This document shows positions 51,770-61,749 of a stretch of 64,000 nucleotides of DNA, piece after piece (positions within the stretch are counted from its first letter, which is position 1; each line of letters opens with the position of its first letter). The notes below the pieces were generated by a model. That model made no database searches. It saw only the letters and a list, made by a program, of their open reading frames with translations, and was not told the DNA's origin. The translations under genes were made by a program, and so were the position numbers. The stretch comes from Planomicrobium okeanokoites (GTDB lineage: Bacteria > Bacillota > Bacilli > Bacillales_A > Planococcaceae), in contig NZ_QQRS01000002.1 in NCBI RefSeq assembly GCF_003428875.1, forward strand, positions 62,001 to 126,000. Direction: 5' to 3'.

Positions 51770-53292
51770 GCAAATCCCTCCAATTGAGGCAACGGAAGAA
51801 TCGGTATTCCTTCATTTCCATCTTTTTTCAAAATGCCGTTGGCAGTGATGCGGGCGGATTCCAATATGGTCGGCAAGCCGCTTCCTGGATGCGTTCCGCC
51901 ACCCACCAGCCAGCATTGTTTAAGTTCTTCGAATTCATTGTGAGGACGGAATATCATCATTTGAGTCAATTGATGCCCCAGGTTGAATGTTGCGCCTTTA
52001 TAAACGGAATAGTCATGTTCCCAGCCGAACGGCGTCAACACTTTTTCCACTTCGATATGTTCACGCAGATTTTTAAATTCCGTCTTCTCCTCAATTATAT
52101 TCAATACGAGTTCCCTGAATTCCTGCTGTTCATTGTCCCATCCGATATCACTGAAATTATTCGGGACCGGTGCCAATATGTAAAGTGCTGATTTCCCTTC
52201 AGGTGCGAGTGTCGGATCTGTGACACTGGCATTTTGGATATAGATGGAAGGATCCGCTGATAAAAGCTTAGAATCTGTAATTTCTTCCACATTTTTTTTG
52301 TAATCCTTGGCAAAGACAATTGTATGGTGAGATAGATCATACTTTTTATCCAATCCCAAATAAATCATGAAAGTGGAACAGGAGTATTTTTTCTTCTCCA
52401 GTTTTTCAGGCGTATATTTCTTCAGAATCCCTGGCTCAACAAGATTGGTCATGACATGGGCAAAATCCCCATTGATGATGACTTCATCAGCGGCTTCGCA
52501 GCTTCCGTCCTCAAGATCCACGCCTTTTACGGTACGGCCTTCAAGCCATAATTTTTTCACACCTGTGCCTGTATGGATTTTACCGCCAAGCTCGCGGATC
52601 ACTTTCGCCATCGATTCAGAAAGCTGATTGACGCCACCGATCGGATGATAGATTCCATAAGCGTGCTCCATATAAGACAAAATCGTAAAAGCACCTGGAC
52701 ATTCCCATGGTGACATGCCAAGGTATTTGGACTGGAATGCAAAAGCGAGCTTTAACCGTTCATCTTTGAAGTAGCGTGAAAGCACATCGTAAAGGCTTTT
52801 GTTCACTTCCAGTTCCGGCAAAGCCTTAAGCACTTTAGGCTGGATCATGTGTGAAAACTTATCCATTCTTGTCTGCAGGATTGGTGAAAGAGCCTCCAAT
52901 TTACGGCCGGTCTCTTTCATGAACCGTTCATAACCTTCCCCGCCGCCTTCAAAATCTTTATCAATTTTGGCTTTCATTTCTTCGGCATTGCGTGTCATGA
53001 CTAATTTTTGATCTTCAAAAATCAATTCATACATCGGGTCCAGTTCGACAGGCTCCATGTAATCGGCAAGCTTTCGTCCAGCAACTTCAAACAGCTCTTC
53101 CACTATATGAAGCATGCTTAAAAAAGTTGGACCGGTATCAAAAGTGAAATCACCGATTTTCAAGGCCGCATTGCGCCCGCCGACCCGTTCGTTTTTTTCA
53201 TAGATATCCACTTTATATCCTTTTGCTGCCATCAGCATGCCAGCTGCAAGTCCTCCTGGACCAGCTCCGATTATAATGATTCTCTTCGACAT
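51766..53292 (-). CDS. crtN: Diapophytoene desaturase
   Basis: The 508-aa FAD enzyme starts IIIIGAGPGGLAAGMLMAAKG, with FTFDTGPTFLSMLHIVEELF, FQSKYLGMSPWECPGAFTIL and the end WLVGGGTHPGSGLPTILESARI of carotenoid desaturases. It would desaturate dehydrosqualene stepwise to diaponeurosporene or diapolycopene. It is the first gene of the operon crtN, crtN-like, crtM. Assignment of crtN to this gene rather than its neighbour is tentative. Confidence 0.85.
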   Translation of the reverse strand: MSKRIIIIGAGPGGLAAGMLMAAKGYKVDIYEKNERVGGRNAALKIGDFTFDTGPTFLSMLHIVEELFEVAGRKLADYMEPVELDPMYELIFEDQKLVMTRNAEEMKAKIDKDFEGGGEGYERFMKETGRKLEALSPILQTRMDKFSHMIQPKVLKALPELEVNKSLYDVLSRYFKDERLKLAFAFQSKYLGMSPWECPGAFTILSYMEHAYGIYHPIGGVNQLSESMAKVIRELGGKIHTGTGVKKLWLEGRTVKGVDLEDGSCEAADEVIINGDFAHVMTNLVEPGILKKYTPEKLEKKKYSCSTFMIYLGLDKKYDLSHHTIVFAKDYKKNVEEITDSKLLSADPSIYIQNASVTDPTLAPEGKSALYILAPVPNNFSDIGWDNEQQEFRELVLNIIEEKTEFKNLREHIEVEKVLTPFGWEHDYSVYKGATFNLGHQLTQMMIFRPHNEFEELKQCWLVGGGTHPGSGLPTILESARITANGILKKDGNEGIPILPLPQLEGFA

Positions 53293-53619
53293 ATGATTAC
53301 CCCATTTATGTTTCTTTAGTTATACATTATTTATATAAAAATTATACAATATAATAAATAATAAAACTATTGAAATGATTTGCTGTTACAAAAATTTATA
53401 AGTTAGATGAAAGTCTAAAATTAGCAGTATTAAATATCTTATTACCCTTCTTCCTAAAATTACTAACTGTTGTTTAAAATAATCAAAAAAAGAACGTTAA
53501 ATGTTTCTATTTAATAGTTAATATTAATCATTTTTGTAATTGCTACTAGTTTTTTCTCTTTTTTTACATTACATTTTAAAAGTTGAGAAAATTACAATAA
53601 TTTTATAGGGGGAAAAATT
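53293..53619. other. AT-rich divergent intergenic region (327 bp)
   Basis: It lies between the divergent crtN and M6 protease genes and must hold both promoters. It is markedly AT-rich. I see several TATAAT-like hexamers but none with a convincing -35 box, and no gene, hairpin or repeat. Confidence 0.6.
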
Positions 53620-55980
53620 TTGAATAAAAAAATACTGACCAGCACGGCTATTGCAGCGGTTCTTGGATTTACTGCATTTACGGGCAGCGGATTTGCGACC
53701 GCCTCCACAGCCCAATCAGAAGAATTATTAACACAATTCAAGAGCACTCTTGGCGGGGCACCCATCGATGCAGGAATTGCCAATGATGAAAAGCTGATCG
53801 AAATGCTGAAGAAAAATGGCACTTTGGCAAAAGATTCCGGTCCAGCAGAAGCAAACAAAGCTCTCGAAACATTTTTAGCTGCTAAAGAAGCAAGTGCTTC
53901 CAACGACAAGGCAAATACGCCTTTTGAGAAAAAGCATGAAAACCACTTGAAAGATAAAGCTAATAACAATGGCATGACAAGCGGCAAAGGCAATAAGCTT
54001 GGCCAGGCCAAGAAAAACACAGTCGATTCAGTAAAAGAAGAAGCTTACAGCGGTGAAGTTCGTGAAGATAAAGTACTTGTACTTGCTATCGACTTCCCGG
54101 ATTATCCAGCCAGCTCGATTACTAAAGAAGAAACTGATATGTTCTATGAAGATTATCCGATCAGCCATTTCCAGGACATGGTTTTCGGTTCTGACGGCTA
54201 TGAAGGGCCGAATGGTGAAAATATTATTTCCATGAAACAATATTACGAGCAGCAATCCGGCGGCAGCTATACACTGGATGGCACAGTAGCCGGATGGTAT
54301 ACAGCTGACCACCCAGCAGCTTATTATGGCGGTAACTACCCAACTGCCGATGACAGCGATGCTAGACCCCGCGATTTAGTAATGGAAGCTTTAACAAAAG
54401 CCGGACAAGATCCAAACGTGGACCTTTCTGAATATGACGTCTGGGACCGTGACGATTATGATGGCGATGGCGTCTATAATGAGCCTGACGGTATTATCGA
54501 TCACTTGATGGTCGTCCATGCGGGCGTTGGTGAAGAAGCTGGCGGCGGTAAATTGGCCGGCGACGCAATCTGGTCCCACCGCTGGAATCTCGGAGCTCTT
54601 AAAGCTGTTCCAGGCGGAACTTCCAACAGTGACCGTTTCGGTGGCTTACTCGGAGCTTACGATTACACTATTGAACCTGAAGATGGTGCAGTGGGCGTAT
54701 TTGCACACGAATTCGGCCACGACTTGGGTCTGCCGGATGAATACGATACACAGTACACAGGAGCTGGCGAACCGGTTTCTTACTGGTCGATCATGTCTAG
54801 CGGAAGCTGGGCAGGCGCTATTCCAGGTACGCAGCCTACTGGATTCAGCCCATATGCGAAAGAATTCCTTCAAAATGCTCATGGCGGAAGCTGGCTCAGC
54901 GGCTCAACTTTGAACGCGGAAGACATTACTGCTGCCGGAACTTCTGTTTTATTGGATGAAGGTGTTACAAAAGGAACAAATAACGATGCAGTACGCATTG
55001 ATCTTCCTGACAAAGCAACTGTGGTGAACGAGCCGTTCAGCGGTGAAAACGAATACTTCAGCGGCAAAGGCAATAACTTGGACAACTCGATGTCAGTTGA
55101 AGTTGATTTGACCAATGCTACTGAAGCGGCTTTGAACTTTAAAGCCTGGTACGATATTGAAACGGATTGGGATTATGCTTCAGTTAAAGTGAACGGCGAA
55201 TCGATTGAAGGAAATATCACGACGACTACAAATCCTTATGAGCAGAATCCAGGCCACGGAATTACCGGTTCTTCCAACGGCTGGGTTGATGCGAGTTTCG
55301 ACCTTTCGGCATATGCTGGACAAACAGTCACTGTTGAATTGAACTATTGGTCAGATGGCTATGTAGCCCTTCCTGGATTCTATGCAGATGACTTAACTGT
55401 TTCTGCAGATGGCACTGCAATTCTTTCTGATGATGCTGAAGGCGAATCAGCCTTTGTGCTTGATGGTTTTAAAAAGGATAGCGGCTTGGTTTATTCTGAG
55501 CATTACTATCTACTGGAGTGGCGCTCGCATAACGGGGTTGATGAAGGTCTTGCCAACATTCGCCGTGGTGCAAGCCTGATGAGTTTCGATCAGGGTATGC
55601 TGGTATGGTATGTCGATCCATCTTATGATAATAACTGGACAGGCGATCACCCGGGCGACGGATTCCTTGGGGTAGTGGATGCAGATCAGCACACCAATTT
55701 CTGGAGTGACGGATCTGTTGCTGATACACGCTTTCAGTTGAACGACGCTGCTTTCAGCTTAGAAAAATCAAGCAAAATGTATCTTGATTACAGTGACTTG
55801 CTTGGTGTGACACTGAGAGACAATTATACTAAACGCAATCCACTATTCGATGACAGCGCGGATTACACTAATCCCGGCCTAGTCGATGCAGGACGCAATG
55901 TCCCTTCATACGGATTGAAATTCCGTGTTTCAGGCAAAAGTGCTGATGGAACAGTCGGACAAGTCTTGATCACTAAATAA
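53620..55980 (+). CDS. Secreted M6 family metalloprotease (immune inhibitor A-like)
   Basis: A signal peptide (MNKKILTSTAIAAVLGFTAFTGSG) and a propeptide of about 110 residues, with a Lys/Asn-rich linker, precede the M6 catalytic domain. The zinc motif HEFGHDLGLPDEYD spans residues 363-376 (H363, E364, H367). The C-terminal half has beta-rich domains (ALNFKAWYDIETDWDYASVKVNG), as in immune inhibitor A. The 786 aa length fits that family. It is an exported protease for proteins in the surroundings. It starts at TTG after a GGGGG-type site. Confidence 0.92.
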   Translation: MNKKILTSTAIAAVLGFTAFTGSGFATASTAQSEELLTQFKSTLGGAPIDAGIANDEKLIEMLKKNGTLAKDSGPAEANKALETFLAAKEASASNDKANTPFEKKHENHLKDKANNNGMTSGKGNKLGQAKKNTVDSVKEEAYSGEVREDKVLVLAIDFPDYPASSITKEETDMFYEDYPISHFQDMVFGSDGYEGPNGENIISMKQYYEQQSGGSYTLDGTVAGWYTADHPAAYYGGNYPTADDSDARPRDLVMEALTKAGQDPNVDLSEYDVWDRDDYDGDGVYNEPDGIIDHLMVVHAGVGEEAGGGKLAGDAIWSHRWNLGALKAVPGGTSNSDRFGGLLGAYDYTIEPEDGAVGVFAHEFGHDLGLPDEYDTQYTGAGEPVSYWSIMSSGSWAGAIPGTQPTGFSPYAKEFLQNAHGGSWLSGSTLNAEDITAAGTSVLLDEGVTKGTNNDAVRIDLPDKATVVNEPFSGENEYFSGKGNNLDNSMSVEVDLTNATEAALNFKAWYDIETDWDYASVKVNGESIEGNITTTTNPYEQNPGHGITGSSNGWVDASFDLSAYAGQTVTVELNYWSDGYVALPGFYADDLTVSADGTAILSDDAEGESAFVLDGFKKDSGLVYSEHYYLLEWRSHNGVDEGLANIRRGASLMSFDQGMLVWYVDPSYDNNWTGDHPGDGFLGVVDADQHTNFWSDGSVADTRFQLNDAAFSLEKSSKMYLDYSDLLGVTLRDNYTKRNPLFDDSADYTNPGLVDAGRNVPSYGLKFRVSGKSADGTVGQVLITK

Positions 55981-55984
55981 AAAC

Positions 55985-56028
55985 AAAACAGCTGTGCAAA
56001 AGAAATTTTGCACAGCTGTTTTTTGCTT
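55985..56028 (+). terminator. Strong intrinsic terminator after the M6 protease gene
   Basis: A 17-bp perfect stem AAAACAGCTGTGCAAAA with its complement and a GAAA loop, followed by a T run. Confidence 0.93.
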
Positions 56029-56055
56029 TAACAAATATTGATAAATCAGCATTTC

Positions 56056-56109
56056 AAGAAAAGCGAAAGAGGCTCCCCATTAGAGGCCGCCCCTTTCGCT
56101 TTATTTCTT
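56056..56109 (-). terminator. Intrinsic terminator after dbpA
   Basis: On the minus strand AAAGCGAAAGGGGCGGCCTC and GGGGAGCCTCTTTCGCTTT form an imperfect long stem around a short loop, followed by TCTTG; it overlaps the dbpA stop. Confidence 0.7.
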
Positions 56110-57546
56110 GGCTTTATGGACTTTCAATGTTTTGCCTTTGATAGTTTTATTTTTCATTTCCTTCAAAACCATCGGGCCTTTGCCGTTCAGGATATCGATA
56201 TACGTCACCGTATCCTGAATTTTGATGATGCCGATGTCTTCAGCTGTAACACCTGGAATGCTTGTCAGTGTTCCGACAAAATCAAAAGCACGCAACTTCT
56301 TCTTTTTACCGCCATTGAAATAGAGCTTCATAATATCCTTGTTTACCTGCTCGTTCTTGTTGCGTTTAAGCTGCGGGCGGCTTTCAAGTTTTTCAGTGAA
56401 AGCTTCTTCCGCTGCACGCACCTCTTCTATGGAAGGCGCGGTTTTTTCAGGAATTTCAAATCCGATATATGCCTCGATTTCAGCCAGGAACTTATCTTCA
56501 TGCGGCGTCACAAAGCTGATCGCTTTGCCTGTTTTTCCGGCGCGTCCTGTGCGGCCTGCACGGTGGACATAGCTTTCCTTCTCAAGGGGAATATCATAGT
56601 TGACAACATGCGTGATGCTGTCAATGTCGATGCCTCTTGCCGCTACATCTGTAGCGACCAGATAGCGGAATTCTCCGCGTTTGAAGTCATTCATTACAGC
56701 GAAACGATCTTCCTGCACCATACCGCCGTGCAATTTATCACAGGTATAATAATGCTTTTCAAGCTGCTCCATCACAAAATCGACATTATCTTTAGTCCGG
56801 CAGAAAATGATGCAGCTGTCCGGATTTTCAACGATGGTCACATCACGCAATAAAGCGAATTTCTGCTTTTCTGCAACGCGGATCAAATAATGTTCAATTT
56901 GGTTTTTCAATGTTTCAGTTGAAGCAATTTCAATATGTTCTGGCTGATTCATATACTTTTGCTGCAATTTCTCCACGTTTTCAGGCAATGTCGCAGAGAA
57001 CAGCATTGTCATACGCTGTTTCGGCACCTTATTGATGATGGCTTCCACTTGTTCGATGAAACCCATATTCAGCATTTCGTCCGCTTCATCGAGCACCAGA
57101 TACTCGATGCGGTCGAGTTTCAATGTACCGCGTTCGATGTGGTCGAGCACACGTCCTGGAGTACCTACAACCACGTGGCATTTCTGTTTCAATTCGGCCT
57201 GCTGGTAGGCAAATGGCTGCTTGCCGTAGACCGCTGCTGCTTTAATGCGTTTGAAGCGCCCGATATTGGTGATGTCTTCTTTGACCTGATCCGCCAGTTC
57301 ACGAGTAGGTGTCAGAATCAGCGCCTGCGGTTTGTTTTCTTCCCATTCGACCATTTCACAGATCGGTATGCCGAATGCAGCGGTTTTCCCGCTCCCCGTC
57401 TGTGACTTTACAGCGATATCTGTTTTCTGCAATGCCACAGGAATCACTTTTTCCTGCACTTCCGTCGGCTCTTTATAGCCAAGTCCCTCAAGTGCCTTTA
57501 AAATCGGTTCACTTATTTTATAATCTTTGAAATCCTTGCTGTCCAT
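56101..57546 (-). CDS. dbpA: DEAD-box RNA helicase DbpA (YxiN)
   Basis: The 481-aa protein has [12 protein letters not shown] (motif I), [19 protein letters not shown] (motif II), FSATLP (III) and [13 protein letters not shown] (VI). A C-terminal DbpA RNA-binding domain follows ([21 protein letters not shown] ... [17 protein letters not shown]), which in YxiN and DbpA recognises hairpin 92 of 23S rRNA. It acts in late 50S assembly. ATG 57546 is eight bases after AAGGAG; the longer frame upstream is not needed. Confidence 0.94.
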   Translation of the reverse strand: MDSKDFKDYKISEPILKALEGLGYKEPTEVQEKVIPVALQKTDIAVKSQTGSGKTAAFGIPICEMVEWEENKPQALILTPTRELADQVKEDITNIGRFKRIKAAAVYGKQPFAYQQAELKQKCHVVVGTPGRVLDHIERGTLKLDRIEYLVLDEADEMLNMGFIEQVEAIINKVPKQRMTMLFSATLPENVEKLQQKYMNQPEHIEIASTETLKNQIEHYLIRVAEKQKFALLRDVTIVENPDSCIIFCRTKDNVDFVMEQLEKHYYTCDKLHGGMVQEDRFAVMNDFKRGEFRYLVATDVAARGIDIDSITHVVNYDIPLEKESYVHRAGRTGRAGKTGKAISFVTPHEDKFLAEIEAYIGFEIPEKTAPSIEEVRAAEEAFTEKLESRPQLKRNKNEQVNKDIMKLYFNGGKKKKLRAFDFVGTLTSIPGVTAEDIGIIKIQDTVTYIDILNGKGPMVLKEMKNKTIKGKTLKVHKAKK

Positions 57547-57645
57547 GTATAATTCTCCTTCTCCGTCCAAAACGTCAGATAGTTCCATTATGGCATGGAT
57601 TTTACGCATTCTCCAATAAACGATTATTAAGTTTAATTTAAGCTT

Positions 57646-59517
57646 TTATTGATCCAGCAGACTGACAGAAACTTTAACATCAAGAGACTGGCTGCCACCG
57701 CGGTAAACGCCTTGAACAGGACTTACATCATTGTAGTCGCGTCCAACGCCGACACGGATATGGTTTTCGAGCGCTTCCACATTGTTTGTCGGATCGAGTC
57801 CGACCCATCCGACTCCCGGCACCATAAACTCCACCCATGCGTGACTGGCCGCATCGCCGACCAGTGCCGAGTTTTCACCGACATACAGATAACCGCTGAC
57901 ATAACGTGCTGGAATATGCTTGCTACGCAAAATTCCCAGCATGACATGGGTGATGTCCTGACAAACTCCTTTACGCAAATCAAAGGATTCCGATGCTTTT
58001 GTGGATACATCCGTCGACTCGCCATTATAAGTGAAATGATCATGAATGTAATTCATGACATCTAAGGCGTACTGAACGGGGTTATCGAATTTCCCCAGCT
58101 CCCGGTCTACCTGCTCAATCTGTTCCGGATTCAAATAGGTATAGGCAGTGTTGCTTAAGTATGCCAAATAATGCTCTCCGAATAATTTGGAATGAAAGAT
58201 TGCGCGCATTTCCGGTGAATAATCGATTTGATGGATGAACGGGCTTTTTTGGATACTGACAATGGAAGTTGTTTTGACTTCCAGATGCTGATGGTGTTCC
58301 GCGATGAAAAAGGTCTCAACGTTATTGCCCCATATATCGATGTGTTCCTTTGTCAATGAGGCCGGGGTGATGTCAGCACGATAAGACAGCAGTCGCTGAA
58401 CTTCATCTGTTCTCGGTTTCAACCGGATGGAATTCATGCTTTGGTCTACAACCGTGTCGTACTTAAAGATATTGGTGTGCTCGATTTTATATTTCATAGA
58501 AGTGATTCCTTTCGCACTCTCCGTCTGGGTTTGGGTGCTCTTGTAGTTTTCGCTGTCAGGATCGATAAGGTAGTATGTCTTGGAAAAAATCTGGCCGATT
58601 TCATTGCAGCCATTTTGGAATTCATTTAAAAAATTCATCATGTCCTGCTGTTCTAAATCCTGAAAATTAAAATCATCAAAATCAGCAGTCAGCTGATCAA
58701 TTTTCGCAAACAGTTCCCATGAATAATGGGATACTTTGCCGTCTTCCAATTTGACGATCGCTTCCCGCATATGATCCAGACAATAGCGGATAGACCGTGG
58801 GAAGCTTGAATTGGAAACCAGGAAAGTCAGCACAAGGGAAGGGTCCATTTTTGGCGGATTCGCCTTCAAGTACGCATCGTACCCATTTGTCATACGGAGA
58901 GCCGCAAGCCAGTAATAATAATCTTCCGACTGCTGCGCTGCAGACCTCGCCAGTGTACGTTCACAAACCACGTTAAGGATTCGCGCGGTTTTTTCAGCCC
59001 GTTCCAGCCATTTTCCAATTTTGATCATTTGGTACTCTACGCCGCGTGACATGGATGATTCCACGATGCCTTGGGAAGTTAATGCAGTGTTTTTGACTTT
59101 CTGTAAAAATTGCTGCATTTCACGGACAGAAAGATTTTCTGTATCCATATCCTGCAGCGTCAAATAGCATCTGTTCCAGACTTCCCAATAATCATCTGTA
59201 ATATGGTCCCGGCTGACACGGGCATTTTCACGGATGAAACGGACACAGCTTGCCACAGAGTTGAAATTCTCTTCTTCCATGGCAAGATAATAAACAAGCT
59301 GATCTTCATTATAAGCAGGCAAGGACTTGATATATTCCATCATATCTGTTGAAGCGCAAATTTCATATATAAGCTTCCAATCATCATCCCTGACCAATTC
59401 TTCGTCAGATGCTTCAATCATCTGCAATAATTGTACATCCAAAATGCGCGCGTTGTTCTCGGCGCGTTCCGCGTTTCTCGACATCCAGTATAAGGAATTT
59501 GCAACTCGGCTCAGCAT
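57646..59517 (-). CDS. Alpha-E domain / transglutaminase fusion protein
   Basis: Residues 1 to about 330 form an alpha-E domain (MLSRVANSLYWMSRNAERAENNARILDV and GKWLERAEKTARILNVV). Residues 341-623 form a bacterial transglutaminase-like protein (MKYKIEHTNIFKYDT start, catalytic Cys in LRKGVCQDITHVMLGIL, His in DAASHAWVEFMVPGVGW, Asp in LDPTNN). In most genomes I know, these are two genes. The join keeps a start-like ATG at 58497 with GAAAGGAA before it. The gene directly follows the ATP-grasp gene, and the three activities are a known module predicted to build or modify peptides. Confidence 0.88.
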   Translation of the reverse strand: MLSRVANSLYWMSRNAERAENNARILDVQLLQMIEASDEELVRDDDWKLIYEICASTDMMEYIKSLPAYNEDQLVYYLAMEEENFNSVASCVRFIRENARVSRDHITDDYWEVWNRCYLTLQDMDTENLSVREMQQFLQKVKNTALTSQGIVESSMSRGVEYQMIKIGKWLERAEKTARILNVVCERTLARSAAQQSEDYYYWLAALRMTNGYDAYLKANPPKMDPSLVLTFLVSNSSFPRSIRYCLDHMREAIVKLEDGKVSHYSWELFAKIDQLTADFDDFNFQDLEQQDMMNFLNEFQNGCNEIGQIFSKTYYLIDPDSENYKSTQTQTESAKGITSMKYKIEHTNIFKYDTVVDQSMNSIRLKPRTDEVQRLLSYRADITPASLTKEHIDIWGNNVETFFIAEHHQHLEVKTTSIVSIQKSPFIHQIDYSPEMRAIFHSKLFGEHYLAYLSNTAYTYLNPEQIEQVDRELGKFDNPVQYALDVMNYIHDHFTYNGESTDVSTKASESFDLRKGVCQDITHVMLGILRSKHIPARYVSGYLYVGENSALVGDAASHAWVEFMVPGVGWVGLDPTNNVEALENHIRVGVGRDYNDVSPVQGVYRGGSQSLDVKVSVSLLDQ

Positions 59518-60975
59518 TCAGGAATCTCCTCCTTCTTCTTTTTTCTTAAAGACCCACGTATCTTTACCGCCGCCGCCCTGTGAAGAGTTGACGACCAATG
59601 AGCCTTCTTTAAGAGCGACACGGGACAAGCCGCCCGGCAGGACGTTCGTTTCTTTTCCGCGCATCACAAAAACCCTCAAATCCACATGACACGGATAAAA
59701 TTTTTCACCCTGATAAGCGGGAGCACGGGATAATTTAATGGTAGGCTGTGCGATATATTGATGAGGCGATTCAATGATCTTCTCACGGAATATCTCGATC
59801 ATTTCTTTGGAAGCGTGGGGGCCGACCAGCATATCGTATCCGCCGGAAGCACCTACATTTTTCACCACCAGCTCTTCAAGATGATCAAGCACCCATTCCC
59901 GCTCTTCTTCATTTTCCAGAAGATAGGTTTTCACATTATCGATCAATGGCTCCTCGTCCAGATAATAGCGGATCATTTCGGGCACGTAAGCATAAATCGC
60001 CTTATCGTCCGCAACGCCATTGCCAATCCCGTTGAGAATGGCGACATTGCCGTTTCGATAGGCCTGCAATAAACCCGGTACCCCTAATGCCGAATCTTCG
60101 TTGAATGCTTCGGGATCCAGAAAATCATCATCGATGCGGCGATAAATGATGTCCACTCTTTTCAAACCGCGAATCGATTTCATATATACGATATTTTTCT
60201 TAACGACCAAATCGCGGCCTTCTACCAGATCGATGCCCATTTGCTGGGCAAGGAAAAGATGATCGTAGTAAGCCGAATTGTACATTCCTGGTGTCAGCAG
60301 CACAGCAAAAGGCTTGCCTTTTTGAGTGGCTGGCGCATGGTCAAGGATGGCTTGATGCATATGGGTCATTTGATGTTCAAGAGTTTGAACAGAATGTTTA
60401 GCAAAAAATTCAGGGTAAACTTGCCTCATTACATACCGGTTCTGGTATACATAGGACATTCCTGACGGATTGCGAAGATTATCCTCAAGCACGTGGTATT
60501 TACCGTGTTCATCCCGAATCAGGTCGATTCCCGCGAGGAAAATATGGTTTTTCAGAGGAATTTCAATTCCTTTTACCTGTTTTTCGTAATAATACGGATT
60601 TTCTTCAATCAGATTTCTTGGTACAATGCCGTCCTGAAGAATCTTTTGATCTCCGTAGACATCTTCAAGAAAAAGATTTAATGCTTCTGCACGCTGAATC
60701 ATCCCTTTTTCGACAACTTCCCATTCTTCAGGCGGAATGATGATCGGCACAAAATCGAAAGGCATAGTTCTTTCAGTTCCTACATTATTATTATAGACAG
60801 TGAACGTGATGCCTTGCCGGAGGAAAGATAATTGAGCGGTCTCATGCTTTTCGCGCAATTCCTCCTCACTGAAATGCTGGAGCAATTGAAAGAAATTTCT
60901 GTAATGAGGCTTCGGCTGCTTATCTTCTTCAAACATTTCATCGTAAAAAGGTTTTACTGTATAAGATTGAAACAT
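59518..60975 (-). CDS. Circularly permuted ATP-grasp type 2 protein
   Basis: The 485-aa protein matches the CP_ATPgrasp_2 (DUF404/DUF407) family: MPFDFVPIIIPPEEWEVVEKGMIQRAEALNLFLEDVYGDQ (cited in part) near residue 75, DLIRDEHGKYHVLEDNLRNPSGMSYV, YRRIDDDFLDP, GNGVADDKAIYAYVPEMIRYYL and KNVGASGGYDMLVG. It should ligate a carboxylate to an amine with ATP; the substrate is unknown. Its stop directly abuts the ATG of the alpha-E/transglutaminase gene, with that gene's GGAGGAG inside the last codons. Confidence 0.9.
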   Translation of the reverse strand: MFQSYTVKPFYDEMFEEDKQPKPHYRNFFQLLQHFSEEELREKHETAQLSFLRQGITFTVYNNNVGTERTMPFDFVPIIIPPEEWEVVEKGMIQRAEALNLFLEDVYGDQKILQDGIVPRNLIEENPYYYEKQVKGIEIPLKNHIFLAGIDLIRDEHGKYHVLEDNLRNPSGMSYVYQNRYVMRQVYPEFFAKHSVQTLEHQMTHMHQAILDHAPATQKGKPFAVLLTPGMYNSAYYDHLFLAQQMGIDLVEGRDLVVKKNIVYMKSIRGLKRVDIIYRRIDDDFLDPEAFNEDSALGVPGLLQAYRNGNVAILNGIGNGVADDKAIYAYVPEMIRYYLDEEPLIDNVKTYLLENEEEREWVLDHLEELVVKNVGASGGYDMLVGPHASKEMIEIFREKIIESPHQYIAQPTIKLSRAPAYQGEKFYPCHVDLRVFVMRGKETNVLPGGLSRVALKEGSLVVNSSQGGGGKDTWVFKKKEEGGDS

Positions 60976-61019
60976 AATTGGCCTCCTCTTTTCATTTCAT
61001 AATATTCCGTTAATTCTGT

Positions 61020-61056
61020 TAAAAAAACTACCACTCACTAGCTGCGAGTGGTAGTT
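61020..61056 (-). terminator. Intrinsic terminator after the YtxH-like gene
   Basis: AACTACCACTC and GAGTGGTAGTT pair around a 9-base loop and are followed by TTTTTAAC on the minus strand. Confidence 0.9.
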
Positions 61057-61073
61057 CCCTGTTGTATCCTTCT

Positions 61074-61613
61074 TTACTTGTCGAAAGTTGTATCGCTCTT
61101 ATCCTTTTTCGACGAATCTTCGTCAATCCCTTTTTTTAAGGAATCGGTGTATTCTGTGCTGCCGCCAAATGCTCCGCCGCTCGGCGTCGAATCATTGAAC
61201 GGGCTGCCTGTTTTGCCGGCTTCACTTTGTTTGGAAGAGCCAGTGTTTGTTGATGAAGACGAACCGGATTTTGAGTTCTCGCCAACTTCATCCTGCAGGG
61301 TTTTATCTGCCTTATCGAGCATATCCTTTTCCTGGTCCATCATCTTTTGCTGGCTGTCAATTGCATTCTTGACCTGGTCAACCGCTTTCGAGACATAAGG
61401 TTTTGCTTTATCAACCAATCCACCGGACTGCTCATTGAAACGGTCCAGACCTTTTTTCACGTTTTCTTTCATATTGCCGGATTGTGAAGTTCCGGATGTT
61501 CCGGCAGAAGTGCCGTTGGAGTCCACTTTTTTCTGAGCCATAGCGGAACCGATTGCCGCTCCTATACCTAATAAGACTAATTTCCCGAACATACCGCCTG
61601 AACGTTTTGCCAT
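61074..61613 (-). CDS. YtxH-like small membrane/stress protein
   Basis: A glycine-rich N-terminal membrane segment (GGMFGKLVLLGIGAAIGSAMA) is followed by a long amphipathic helix region (residues about 45-110) and a Ser/Gly/Lys-rich low-complexity tail. This layout resembles YtxH-type general stress proteins, but the similarity is loose. GGAGGAG precedes the ATG. Function unknown. Confidence 0.65.
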   Translation of the reverse strand: MAKRSGGMFGKLVLLGIGAAIGSAMAQKKVDSNGTSAGTSGTSQSGNMKENVKKGLDRFNEQSGGLVDKAKPYVSKAVDQVKNAIDSQQKMMDQEKDMLDKADKTLQDEVGENSKSGSSSSTNTGSSKQSEAGKTGSPFNDSTPSGGAFGGSTEYTDSLKKGIDEDSSKKDKSDTTFDK

Positions 61614-61749
61614 TGGAATCTCTCCTCCTCAGTATTTAAATACACTGTGTTCTTATTATTTACTATTCCAGGGTAACTTAAACCTTTTCCCTACTAAAAA
61701 AGACACACTGATTTTCTGCCAGGTGTCTTGTGTAGGGAAATTCATCCTA

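Noticed and set aside
53293-53619. SigB promoter of the crt operon, as in S. aureus
   Set aside because: No GTTT-N14-GGGTAT pair is found upstream of crtN; the GGGGTAA near the start codon is the ribosome binding site.
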